NCBI GenBank assembly: GCA_015501595.1
Contig: JADNRX010000887.1
Location: 1-18,785, forward strand
Direction: 5' to 3'
Source: Hymenopellis radicata
Lineage: Eukaryota > Basidiomycota > Agaricomycetes > Agaricales > Physalacriaceae
DNA length: 18,785 nucleotides
The first letter of the stretch is position 1, and every line of letters begins with the position of its first letter. Positions 8,224-18,704 of this stretch are shown one piece after another. The translations under genes and the position numbers were made by a program. The notes under the pieces are model-generated. The model saw only the letters and a list, made by a program, of their open reading frames with translations. It was not told the DNA's origin and ran no database searches.

Positions 8224-11200
8224 CTACGAGGTGCCCTGGAAAAGGAACGTTATTTTGGATGTTATCCTGGAAAAGCCGATGCAGAACCCAACGAGGGCAG
8301 CCAGGTCGACGAAGAGCACGCCAGCCACACCGGCCATGAAGCGCGGCGCGAACACCTTCCACACCATGAGGTGTCTCCTCAGCACTGCAGCGCTGACGGC
8401 ACTACCAATGAGAAGCGATGTGTAGTACAACATCATCCCGATCACAGCCACGGTCGTTTCTCCCTTGACCTTGACGTCCAGCTCTGGCTTCGCGTTCTCT
8501 CTTCCCGGCACGCTCACCATCATCGGCGGGCGGTTCCACAGCGCCAGCAGGGGCACAGCAAGGCCCGCCAAGAGCAGCGGCCCAAACGAGTTGAGGACCA
8601 CAGTTATCGGCGCAAACGTATACGACGCCGTCGGCGTGAGAATGAAACCCGCCTTCCACTGGATAGACGAGATCGTCGACTGATGGCCAGTCGCAAAGAA
8701 CATCTGGAGCCCGAGGAGCGCAACGGGGATGATATCCGCAAATCGCACGGGCGGAGACTGGTCTACGGCGGGATTGGGCTGCTGCTGCAACACAGCAGAC
8801 GGCGTCGCGGAGGCAAACACCTGTTCCATGTACCGCACGTCTCGCACGCCATCCACCACTTCCAGGAAGGACACAAGTGCCAGCGCACCGAGGCCCAGCG
8901 CGATTTGGGCAGAGAGCTGGCTGGCGTTGTATACGAGCGCGAACGCCAAGGTCCAGAGAAGCAGGTAGGACGAGCCATACGCGTTCGCAAAGCCGAGGAC
9001 TTTGACCTGCTTCGCCTGGCTCTTGTCGAAATGCAGGCACAGAGGGATGAGGTACCAAAGCGCACCCCCGACAAACAAGACGAGCGTGAACGAGCCTCGC
9101 GCGAGCCATGTCCGAGCCGTGCGGAGAAGGGGTGTCCATCCCTCATCTCCAAGTACATTGGCCGAGTCGAGCCATTCAAGGAGCCAGAAACCTGTACCGG
9201 CGAGGAGAGCAGGCCGTAATATGACAGGGATGAACGTCTGCGCGAGTCCCAGCTCAGAGCGGGATACCTTCAAGAAGTGGGTGTGAATTATGTATGGCAG
9301 CGCGAAGCCGAGTGGCACCGCCAACGCTAACACCGGAAGGGGCGGAGTCGGCAGTGTCGACGATGCGTAGAACGTGACATGGCAGTACGGTTGCTGTTCC
9401 TCTCTACAGACGGTGCTGATCGCCATCAGTCTGACGCAGACTGCATAGAGGAGGGAGAATCCCAAGATACGGTAGCGTAAACGTGTAGTCGGAGCTTTAA
9501 TGCCCGTCAACACGAAGGGCACTATGGAGGTCAAACCGAGATACAAGACAAGTCTGTCTTCCCAGAAGGTGAACGAATTGGAAAAGAACGCGATGGTGTG
9601 AAGGACCAATGGGATGGGTAGACTCCGGATGGACGCTAATATGGGAGGAGGAGAGGATATCATGAGCGCGAAACTTGAGAATATCGGTGCCGCGAACAGG
9701 ATACAATCAAGTGCGTCGATACCCTCAAGCTTTTCCTCCAGCCCAATGAAGAGGAGCAAGCCAACGACGGCGCCTCCGGCTATCCCGCGCATACAGTTTG
9801 GAAGCTGCGATGACAGATACGCATTCCATTCGTACTTTGCAGATGAAAGGCCCATGTAGAGCGACCAGGTGGCAATAAAGCCCACACCTAACACAGCCAG
9901 CCCAAACGCCATACGCAAAGGATTGAATTGGGCCCAAAGCGCGCGGCACGTCGAGAGCGCGACACGGTTGTAGTTGGCGAGTTTCATCAGCGTGTCCTCG
10001 GTGTTGCATTTCTTACAAAGCGTGACGTCCCAGGCTCGTTGAAGCTCGTCCCAGTATCCGTCGAGTTCCCCGCCTGATGCGCTATCGCGGTATGCTTTCA
10101 GATAGTCTCTGATCTGGAATGCATTTAGCTTCAACGCCTCCAACAATCTGCTGTTCCTCCAAAAGAGCTCCGGGATGACTGTGCCGAGGTTGTTGAAGGG
10201 GATGGGAAGACCGAGGAGTAACGAGATAGTGGGGAGGATGTCGATCTGCTGTACTGAGCGATGCGGAAGGGAAGCCCCGGGAAAGGTTGTATATTGAAGT
10301 AGACCGGACGGAGGGGCATCACGCGATAGCTCGGGGCCTTTGCTATATATCCACAGCGCACTAGAGGTTTCGTGCTCGCCGTCGCCTCCGTGGTCACCTG
10401 TACGGTCCATACCGTGATCACCTAGCACTACGAGCAGCGTCTTGTCATCTAGGAGGTCTACGACGCGTCCGAGAACGTCGTTCATCTGTTCCAGCTTCGT
10501 TTTCATGCTGGGATGATCTGGACCGACTCTATGACCAACGTGGTCTACGCCCAAGAAGTGCCGACAAGAAAGTCGAAAGGTTTGGTGGGGTCCTCGAGCA
10601 GGGGAAATAAGTGTTTGATGACACCCTCGTCGACGGTATGCAGGTCCTCGACATTGAAGGAGTCGTAAGGGAAGGATATTGCGAAGGAATCCGGAAAGAC
10701 AGACATCCACGTATCATCGCCCATAAACGCGGCCTACTGTAGAGTTAATGTAGAAGCGAACCCGAAGAGGAAGGAACACGTACCGTTTTATTCCGCCAGT
10801 CCCAGTTGTTTTATAATTGAGTCTTCCTCGATTGAGGATGCACCGAAGTTGTTGCCCAAATCAACAAAAGTCGGTAAAGAACCAGTGGTGAGGCCTTTGA
10901 TACGCTGCAACGTCGTTGTAGGCGGTCTGAATATGCATTGAAGATAAACGAGTGTCGTGGCCGAGCCTTGGTGAGCTCCTGCGGCAATGTAAGGATATTG
11001 TGGTGGTACGGCGACGGAGGCGTCGGAGGATTAGGAGACACAAAGTCGAAGCGGAGGGCGTCAATGATGAGCACGACAGCGCGTGTGTGCGTGGCCGGCA
11101 CGGTACATTCGTTGTTCGTGCACGTCGTTGTCTCCGTCAAGGCCAAGCGTGTAAGCAGGAACCCGCTCGTAAACAGATAGATGCCCGCCACATGTACGAA

Positions 11201-11239
11201 CACGATCCAGGCAAGTATTGCCGATGAGTTGGAAAACAT
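8224..11239 (-). CDS. GPI13: GPI ethanolamine phosphate transferase 3 (GPI13 / PIG-O type)
   Basis: Adds the bridging ethanolamine phosphate to the third mannose of the GPI precursor in the ER membrane. Start at 11239 ([20 protein letters not shown], first membrane helix). One intron, 10783-10734 (50 bp). N-terminal alkaline-phosphatase-superfamily domain in order: [32 protein letters not shown] (about residue 105, catalytic Thr region), AAFMGDDTW just after the intron, [14 protein letters not shown] (about 210) and [14 protein letters not shown] (about 256). The C-terminal half is a long multi-helix membrane region. PIG-O rather than PIG-N or PIG-G is indicated by the LTTGSLPTF and FMGDDTW blocks. 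Expected length about 988 aa, in line with the family. Three single-base breaks interrupt the frame (near 10922-10926, 10801-10803 and 10559-10562), so a naive call starts near 10710 and loses the N-terminus. Confidence 0.92.
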
Positions 11240-11545
11240 GAGAGAGGGAACGATCCCAAAAAGGATTCTGAATTCGGTACTTAGGGCGTGTCGGGCATTA
11301 CCATTTTGGGTCGTTCTGCGAAAATGAAGCGGTTATGCACAGTACAAATTTTGTGGATTGTGACTACTCAAGCGCTCATGTAAAGTAACTGTCTGTTGCT
11401 GACTCTATGAAGGAAATATCCAATGCTGTTGCTGCATCGGTTGTCGGCAATGCGATCACCGCCGATCAGTCCATTTCCAGAAACCCCGAAACGTCCTGCC
11501 CAAAACGGATGATCGTGCTCTTTCCCTCACTTGCTCATCACTTCC
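11240..11545. promoter_or_regulatory. Shared divergent promoter region of GPI13 and the GH5 gene
   Basis: The two start codons lie head to head with about 306 bp between them, so both promoters and both 5' leaders must fit here. No canonical TATA box stands out at the expected place for either gene. Shared regulation is an inference from layout only. Confidence 0.5.
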
Positions 11546-14515
11546 ATGTCGACCGGCCTGCCTCGCACAGATTCCGAGGCGTCTTTCATCATCGTAGACG
11601 ACAGTGAACAGAACAATGGCGTCAGGTCGCGTGTGCCATCACTCAACACGACTAGTAGCGAAGAAGAGAGCACACCAGCTCGCGAAGCTACCATCCACCC
11701 GTCGTCATTGCCGTCGTATAGAGCTGGCTCTTCATCATCCTATGCTCATGACTGGTCTTCTATCGGAACAGGGGGTGCTCTACGTCTTCATGGTCGCCAT
11801 TTTATCGACAAATACGGTCGAGTATGTGGATTGAGGGGTGTCAACTTTTCTGGCTCGTCCAAGTCGTGCGTAATACCGCATTACTAGTCTTCAACAAGAC
11901 TGAGAGATTTCAGACCAGTCAATCACGACAACGACGTGTTTCCCGCTGACCACGAGACCGTCACCTTTGTCGGCCGTCCATTTCCCCTCGAGGAAGCGCA
12001 TGAGCATTTCAGTCGGCTGCGCAGATGGGGATTCTCATTAAGTGCGCGTTCTTCTTCGGATCCTAAAGTTCAATGTCCTAAAGCTCTCCTAGTCCGTTTC
12101 CTCGTAATGTGGGAGGCAGTCGAGCATGCAGGTCTGTAAGTAACATTCCCATAAAACGTATCTTTATCATTATGATCCTCTACAGCGGAATATATGATAC
12201 AGAATACTTAGACTACATCCGGAGCCTACTGTCCATGCTTCCACAGTACGGGATGATTGCTTTCGTTGCCCTTCACCAAGATGTCTGGTCCCGATACGCA
12301 GGCGGGTCGGGCGCGCCGGCTTGGACCCTTCAAGCCATGGGATTTGATCTCCATAAACTAGAGGAGACAGGTGCTGCGTGGCTCAAGGGCGTTAAAGGTG
12401 GAGGACACGTGGAAGCAGAGCGAGGACTCTGGCCTTGCGGATACCAGAAACTTGCTGCTGCGACCATGGCGTGAGTATCATATCCACTAATATGGCCTGA
12501 CACTTATCTGTTCAATCTCAGGACATTGTTCTGGGGCGGAGATGCGTTTGCGCCCAAGCTAAAACTCAAGAACAAGCATGGAGAAGAGGTTTCGGCACAG
12601 CAATACCTCCAGGATGCATTTTTAGATATGTTCGAGGTTTTAGCACGCGCAGTTGGCGACTTAGAAGGTGTTATCGGGTTTGAGGTTGGTCTGTCCTGGT
12701 TCCTGATTGACAATGTCCTAACACGCCGCTTAGATGATGAATGAACCACATAAAGGATATATTGATTTACAGTCCTTACATCTCTTTGATTATAATACGG
12801 ATCTTCACCTTGGAGTTATACGTGAGTGACGTCTCTTTCCTTGTATGCATATATCAAGACGCGTCCTACAGCCACTGCTTTCGACTCCTTCCAATTGGGT
12901 GCCGGCCATCCGACGGAGGTAGCCGTATGGACGCGATCGTGGCCCATGCCTACGCGTAAGACGGGTCAATGTCTGTTGAATCCGGAAGGAGCTAAAGTCT
13001 GGCGTGAGGACGGACCCTCACAGGGTGCGTGCATATGGGAGATGCACGGCGTATGGGGATGGGATAACTCGAAGAAGGAGGCTGTCGCCCTTCGCGAGAG
13101 CTACTTCATCAACCATCCGATGGATGGGCATAAGGTTTGATGTCTCGGTTTTTCTGCATTGTGAGCTCTTGACTGAATCATACCATCAGATTGATTGGTA
13201 CACAGACTTCTTCTACCCCTTCATTCGCAAGTGGGAGACGCGTGTTCGTTCCGTTATATCTCCAGAGAAATTCCTCTTTATTGAGGCTATACCGAATGAG
13301 GTCCAGTCTTACCTCCTCACTGTGAACCGTATGCTGACATGTCATAGTTCTGCCCGCCGTCTTTCACACCTGATCGTCAATTGTCTAATATGGTATACGC
13401 GCCACATTGGTATGATTTGAATAGTCTTTTCCAGAAGGCTTTCGGGGATTTCACTGTAAATGTTCAAGGTTTATCGAGGGTAAGTGGATAGCGTCCCATC
13501 TGCCCATGCGGTGTATAACTTTCATCATAGGGAATGTTCCCTTTGAAAGCCTTCTACTGGGGACAGAAGGGCGCCCGAGACAACTTTTCTTTGCAGATGC
13601 GCAACATTGTCGAACATGCATACAAGTCGTTGGGCGAGAAACCAGTCATTATTGGAGAATGTGGGGTTCCTATGGATCTAAAGTATGTGTACAATTCGTC
13701 TATGAATGCGCTATGCTGATTATCATCTAGTCGCGGAGAAGCTTTCCGAACAGATGATTTTGTTTGGCAATCTAGGATGATGGACGCGATGATTACAGGT
13801 CTTGAACGTTCATTGGTCGGCTACACGTATGACTTCCTCTTTCATCATTGGTTATCTACTGACTCCGAGTTACAGCTTGTGGAACTATAATCCCGCCAAT
13901 GACGACGAGCGTGGTGATGACTGGAACGGGGAGAACTTTTCTTGGTTTAGTCGCCGACGTGCTCTTCCACCCTTCCTGCTCTACCACGACCAGGACTCTA
14001 TTTCCCTGGATCATGGAGGTCGGATCCTGGAGTCTGTCGTGCGTCCATACCCTGCCAAGACCGCCGGCATCCCGACAAAGTTCGAATACGAAGTTACCAC
14101 GGGCACTTTTGCGTATGAATGGTTCAATGCTGATTCGTCGCCGTCATCGAAGGAGTCGGTCGGCGTAAGCGTTTCGACGCCACCCCTCTCGGGGCATCCA
14201 GAGGTCACGGCGTGGGAGACAGAGATTTTCGTACCGTCGATGATTACGCAGGAGAGGAAGGTCATTGTTAGAGGCCTGGAGAAGGAAGACTCGTTTGTGC
14301 ATGATGAAAAGCGGCAGACGCTCTTCATCGTGGTGAGGGATAGGACTCCAGGGAAGAGGCACCGCGTGCAGGTGTCGCTGAGCCCGCCGCTTACACCGCC
14401 GTTTGAGGTTAATGATTTCTGGTCGGATCATAGGCACCGTATCGTCTCGTTCATTGGGTTGCTGATGAGTATGGTGGCGTGGTGGATTTACATTGTTTCG
14501 GAGCGCACTAGTTAG
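11546..14515 (+). CDS. Membrane-anchored GH5 subfamily 12 beta-glucosidase (steryl glucoside / glucosylceramide type)
   Basis: Twelve exons: 11546-11865, 11914-12041, 12093-12135, 12186-12470, 12522-12684, 12734-12821, 12872-13134, 13190-13300, 13348-13479, 13531-13682, 13731-13826, 13876-14515; introns 47-55 bp. The splice gives one clean 806-aa frame. Order: Ser/Thr/Glu-rich N-terminus, GRVCGLRGVNFSGSSKSPVN, FVGRPFPLEEAHEHF, WEAVEHAGLGIYD, HQDVWSRYAGGSGAP, then NEP in GFEMMNEPHKGY (acid/base Glu about 317) and IIGECGVPMDLN (nucleophile Glu about 554), LWNYNPANDDERGDDWNGE. These match GH5_12, which includes the Cryptococcus EGCrP1/EGCrP2 (Sgl1) enzymes that hydrolyse glucosylceramide and ergosteryl glucoside. 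No signal peptide. A single hydrophobic segment at about 783-801, five residues from the end, suggests a tail anchor. Which lipid is the substrate cannot be read from sequence. Confidence 0.94.
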
Positions 14516-15181
14516 ACGTTGTAGTACTTTGGACGGACTGCTTGAATCTTTATTGAATACTATGGGAACTTGTTGATTGATTGTTCACCAGTTTCCTTCC
14601 GTATAAATTGCCCTTCTTCTGTCAAAGTATGTCGATCTGGTGAAGATCTCGCCAGATCCCAACATTCCCGATGTCGGTCGCTGAAGGGTGGGTGGAGGCA
14701 AAGTGGAGGCCCCTGATCAGGATCTAACTTGATTTGGTTCCTTCACCTTCTGGTCTCCGACTCTTCTCAACGCGTCTTTTCACGCTTGCTGCACTCGACT
14801 TTGCACTGCAGGCGGTGATTGCCAATCCTAGACAACGCGCGCGTGCACAGTCACATTGGCCCTCATTGGCCGGAAGACATGACAACGACGTTTTCCAGAA
14901 TCCCCATGCATCTTTGACGCCCCTTCAGTCACTACTGTATCCGGCGACCCTACCCAGGACCTATGTACCCGTGGAACCTTTCTTTACTAGATCCCTCATG
15001 TTCATTGTTCTTCTCCCGTTGATATAGCAGGACTTTCGGTGGCTGGTTTTCCGCGGACCCACCATTCAGCGGGCTCCATCTATCATATCCGCATTGAAAC
15101 TCTATATTTCGTGGGAACTGCCATCCCCTCAAGTGTGGGCCGTGGCCGCTCCTCAAGTTCCCCACGCTGGATTCTGGACTT
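14516..15181. other. Intergenic region, no gene supported
   Basis: Lies between the GH5 stop and the first supported exon of the DUF6533-type gene. It should hold the GH5 3'UTR. A TATAAAT at 14601-14607 is a possible promoter element, but no start codon with a usable frame follows at a normal distance. An open stretch at 14734-15027 lacks recognisable content. An upstream exon of the next gene could hide here. Confidence 0.4.
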
Positions 15182-16670
15182 ATGGCGCTGTATGCCGCCT
15201 ACACGCCTCTGGCCTGCTTCACATTGCTAGTACGGTGGCCGTTCGCCTTTTTGTGTTGGAGCTCCTTTGAATGATGATGATTCGCAGCTGTATGACTATA
15301 TGTGTACGCTGGAGCAAGAGGTGCGCGCTCATTTCCTTCCCTCACAGTCAACTGAATCTTGACAGGTGGAGTACATATGGCCCAACATCCTTACCCTCCG
15401 TTCCATGCTATTCCTCGTCAATCGCTACACGCCGTTCGTCGACGGGCTCATGATAATAAACCGTACGCGTCTTCTTCTTCCGCGATAAGGGAGATTAATG
15501 GGTCGAGGCAGTGGAGTTCGCGACGAATCAGACAGTAAACGTGCGTCCCAATGAAACGAATGTTTCTTTGAGCGCCCAATTGATGCGCCTCGTTGTACTA
15601 GTCATGTCGCACCAAATACGCTGCCCTTACATGGCTTACTACGCTCGGCATCTTACATTCGGAAGGTTAGTAAACCTTGGACCTGTTGCTGAGCAAACAT
15701 TCATGACCGCGGGTAGTCATCTTGACGTTGCAAACTTGGGCGTTGTGGGAGGACATGCGAAATACCGCGACGGATCTTCGCTCTTGTCGGCGTTGTGCGT
15801 TTCGTTTTGTCTTCAAAGAAACCTACCTCTCGTGCTGAGTGTTTCCATAGTCTGTAGCGATAAGCTGTTTAGCTCTCATTCAGTTGAGGATATCTACTAT
15901 CCAATGTGCGTTGCGTGCTTTTTACTAGGTGTTTTCGCTAATCTTGCGCTCTAGTCAGCGTGAATTCCTGAGACTACGACGTGCACGTTCCGCTCGGGCG
16001 ATCCGATTATGATTGTGCCCTATGCAATTTTGTGCTTCTACGACAAAGGTAGTTGATTCCTTCTCTTGTCCGATAGTTATCGTTTATCGTTTATCGCTTC
16101 TAGTTTTGGACGTTATGACCTGGATCAGCTATATACGGCGGCGTAACTCTTGTGCATGGTACGAGAACTGCATAAAACAAGTTTGTACCTCCCATTGCTA
16201 TCTAACATAACTCTAATGGAACCCTTTCGAAGCTCTCAGGCTCTACTTCGTCCTTTTTGGTATGACTATGCCTTTCCTACCGTACTATACCCAAGATTGC
16301 TGACCTTCAAAGTATTTACGATTCTGAACCTTATTGCGGCAGCAATAACAAATGGAAGTGTGAGTTCTTGGCTTAGCTCACTCTAGTTGTTTTGAACTGA
16401 CCGGTCCTGCAGCTGCGAGTGTTCGCCACGTATGAATCTCCTTGATCCACGGGCGCGGTGGAGACTGACCGAAACCATTCCAGTCCTCTGCGCACCACGA
16501 TGTCTCTCATCTGCAACCGCGTTCTCTTTCAGCTTATCAAACAGACCCCGGAGGACGACATGTTGTCAAGGGGAAGCACGCCCGTGCTATCTACCGTGTT
16601 CTACGACTCGGGGGGCAACTCCCTGCGCTTCTCGTTGCCCAGAGCGCGAGCGGATCAACGTTATCGATAA
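15182..16670 (+). CDS. DUF6533-type multi-pass membrane protein, about 12 exons, frame disturbed
   Basis: Clear exons: 15182-15229 (MALYAAYTPLACFTLL), 15288-15320 (LYDYMCTLEQE), 15366-15462 (VEYIWPNILTLRSMLFLVNRY...), 15512-15540, 15602-15665 (KYAALTWLTTLGILHSE) and 15717 onward (VILTLQTWALWE). Later pieces: 15964-16048 (SGDPIMIVPYAILCFYDK), 16104 onward (LDVMTWISYIRR), about 16233-16259, 16313-16359, 16413-16429 and 16484-16670 (TPLRTTMSLICNRVLFQL). The YDYxxTLExEVxxIWP...LFLxNRY signature and about seven hydrophobic segments match the very abundant Agaricomycete DUF6533 family, whose function is unknown. Frame continuity fails at about 15750-15963 and near 16138-16160. Either single bases are missing or the gene is decaying. 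Confidence 0.62.
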
Positions 16671-17167
16671 TTCCGGACACGCCCAGGATACGGCGCAGTA
16701 TCAGCTCGTCGAACTGTCCATTCGACAGGAGGTATGAGTGACGGACTGGTGAGGTATGGATGCATTCTGTCATGGCGTGGTAAATTGTTAATGATCTATT
16801 CCTCAGACTTGATATTACGCGCCCCGAAGATACTCCAACTCCGAGATGCAGCCCATGACGTCTGTGGGCGTATGATGGGCGGTGCGTGGCGGTAGGAGAA
16901 TTGCGATGAGTCGGAAGAGATGGACCGACTACATCTATGTAGATAGGACGGGAAGGATCCAGAGAACTTCCTGTAACACTCCTTTGGATCGATGCAAGAC
17001 ATCACAGTTCATTCGTTTAGACAATGTTGTAGCGTACATGTACATATAGACCAGCCTCACACCACCACCGAACGGTCAAAGTCCCGATATTGATGGGATT
17101 GCACCGCCATGATCGTGATCATATATAGGCTCTTTATACCCACTGTCAACTTGCATACCCTCTCACC
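16671..17167. other. Intergenic region upstream of the repeat-protein gene
   Basis: No gene seen. Its right end carries the promoter elements of the 17168 gene. Remaining open frames are short, on the opposite strand, and have no family resemblance. Confidence 0.4.
17121..17127 (+). promoter_or_regulatory. Probable TATA box of the 17168 gene
   Basis: ATATATA lies about 40 bp upstream of the ATG at 17168, with a second TTTATA stretch at 17133-17138. A clear TATA so close to the start codon implies a short 5' leader. Strong TATA boxes in fungi are more common at inducible or highly expressed genes, so regulated expression is a reasonable but unproven inference. Confidence 0.5.
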
Positions 17168-18312
17168 ATGGATTTCTTGAAGAACCTCTCTCTCAGCGAC
17201 AAGGACAAGCCGCAGCCCGAGGCGCCGCCCGCTGAACCCGCCGCCAAACCTGAGCCCGAACCTGAGCATCATAGTAGTGTCTCCTCAGTACGCCCAGCTT
17301 GCCCATTTTGGTTGTTACGTCGCATTAAACCTCATTATAGGCAAGATCTTCGGCGGCGAAGACGCAGAGCGCCTGCGCCTGCACCTGTCGCGAAGCCTCC
17401 TGCTGAACCGAAGCGATCGTCGTTCATTGACAAGATCACCGGCCATCATGATGATGATGAGGTTGAAGCCGCCAGCACCTCCTCCTCCGGCGCCAGAGAA
17501 GCACGAATCATTTGTGGACAAGGTCTCTGGGGCTTCAAACACGAGGAAGAGGCCCCGCCCCCGCCTGTCCCGCCAAGGAAGAAAAACGCCGAAGTAAGTC
17601 TTTAATCCCATCGATCCGTAATCTAATCGCCTAGGTTTCGTCGACAAGCTGTTACACGGAGATGCAGAGCCCGTTGCACCCGCCGTTCCCCCAAGGAAGA
17701 GCACCATCTGCGGGACAAGCTCAGCGAGGTCTTTACCAAGGGCGGAGGAGGAAAGAGGCGGAGCTCAAGAAACGCGAAGCGAGCTGCAACGCCGGGAGCG
17801 GAGCTCAAGCTGCGGGAGGAGGCTGCCAAAGCGAAAGAACACCACAGTGGGCTGTTTGATGGGCTGAAGCTGCACCGCGATAGCGAGCTCCCCCGCCCAA
17901 GGGCGAGGAGAGCCTCCTGGACCACTTTGGAGTCAAGTTTGGGCATCAGCACGACGAGCCGCCGCCGCCGCAGGGGCTCAGAGGCAGGGTAAGTGCCATC
18001 CTTGGTGGTGGTCCTCAGTCAGAGAAGAACGAAGGTGAGCAACAGACTCCATGCCCGATTTCTGTTTATCTATTTCCTCGTACATATAGATCATTTGGAC
18101 AAAGGTTCGTCGTGTCCTACCATGCACGGAATCCTCTTGCTTATCCTATTCTCTAGCTATCGATTTCGTCCAAGAACACATCTCAAGAAAGGAGACCAAT
18201 CCAACGAGTCTGCATTCGAGCAAATGACGACGAGCAGATCTCCGACACGATTAGGGCGCAGTATAAGAAGATGACGGGCCACGATTTCCCCTCCAAGGAT
18301 AAGAAGCATTAA
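17168..18312 (+). CDS. Charged, proline-rich repeat protein with F-[IV]-D-K-[IV] units and conserved C-terminal module
   Basis: Starts MDFLKNLSLSDKDKPQPEAP. Exons: 17168-17276, 17341-17593, 17635-18034, 18090-18104 (15 nt) and 18157-18312. Proline-rich linkers alternate with short units: SKIFGG, SSFIDKITG, ESFVDKVSG, GFVDKLLHG, LRDKLSEVF, GLFDGLKLH, SLLDHFGVKFG and DHLDKAIDF. A Glu/Lys/Arg coiled-coil-like stretch lies around 17750-17830. The C-terminus contains AIDFVQEH, GDQSNESAFEQ, DEQISDTIR and QYKKMTG, which resembles the end of small basidiomycete proteins of unknown function. No signal peptide or membrane segment. The units lie in different frames in the raw sequence; at least ten single-base losses must be assumed to join them, each next to a short run. 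Function unknown; a soluble, flexible scaffold or stress protein is only a guess. Confidence 0.7.
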
Positions 18313-18404
18313 GCCAGTTGATATAACTGTACGCATTGATATAAATGTAACCCGTAGTGTAATTGTATTCCCCCCGAAAATGCTTGAATATTCATCGTGA
18401 AAAA

Positions 18405-18704
18405 TCATGATATCGCAGAGTATCGCCGATCCAAAGTGTGCCTCCGCTTTTTCAGCTTGGACATGACCTGTTTCGGCTTCATCATGGCCCAGAAGCCGCA
18501 CGTTTCTGCGCTGTCCGGGCGGGGTGGACGCGCGATGAGCGGTGTTGACTCCTCCTCCTCCTTCGGAAAGTCATAATACAGAGACGTGCTCCGCATCGTG
18601 GATTTTAATGTAGGGCTGGTCTTTGTTGGTGTCTCTGAGCCGGCGCAGACATCATCCTTGATGTGCTGTCGCGTAATGATTATTGACAAAGAACGGCGAT
18701 GCAT
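18405..18704 (-). CDS. Small basic hypothetical protein, 99 aa
   Basis: An uninterrupted minus-strand frame from the ATG at 18704-18702 (MHRRSLSIIITRQH) to the stop at 18407-18405. Features: a Ser/Thr-rich first half, an acidic patch in YDFPKEEEESTPLIARPPRP, then a conserved-looking CGFWAMMKPKQVMSKLKKRR and a basic tail. It is convergent with the preceding gene, with a 92-bp gap. I do not recognise the family and it may be the last exon of a longer gene starting to the right of the window. No membrane segment or catalytic motif is visible. Confidence 0.45.
   Translation of the reverse strand: MHRRSLSIIITRQHIKDDVCAGSETPTKTSPTLKSTMRSTSLYYDFPKEEEESTPLIARPPRPDSAETCGFWAMMKPKQVMSKLKKRRHTLDRRYSAIS

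Noticed and set aside
8402..9139. Minus-strand open frame of 245 codons overlapping GPI13
   Set aside because: It is a shifted frame of the same strand. The GPI13 frame gives coherent membrane helices and this one does not.
8371..9219. Long plus-strand open frame (282 codons)
   Set aside because: Lies antisense to the GPI13 membrane domain, is rich in Arg, His and Glu as expected from the complement of GC-rich hydrophobic codons, and matches no family.
16081..16099. Short TTTATCG-like tandem repeat
   Set aside because: About two to three units inside an intron polypyrimidine region; too short to be a meaningful repeat array.
17315..17707. Minus-strand open frame of 130 codons
   Set aside because: Complement of the repeat-protein gene; Arg/Gly runs mirror its proline codons.
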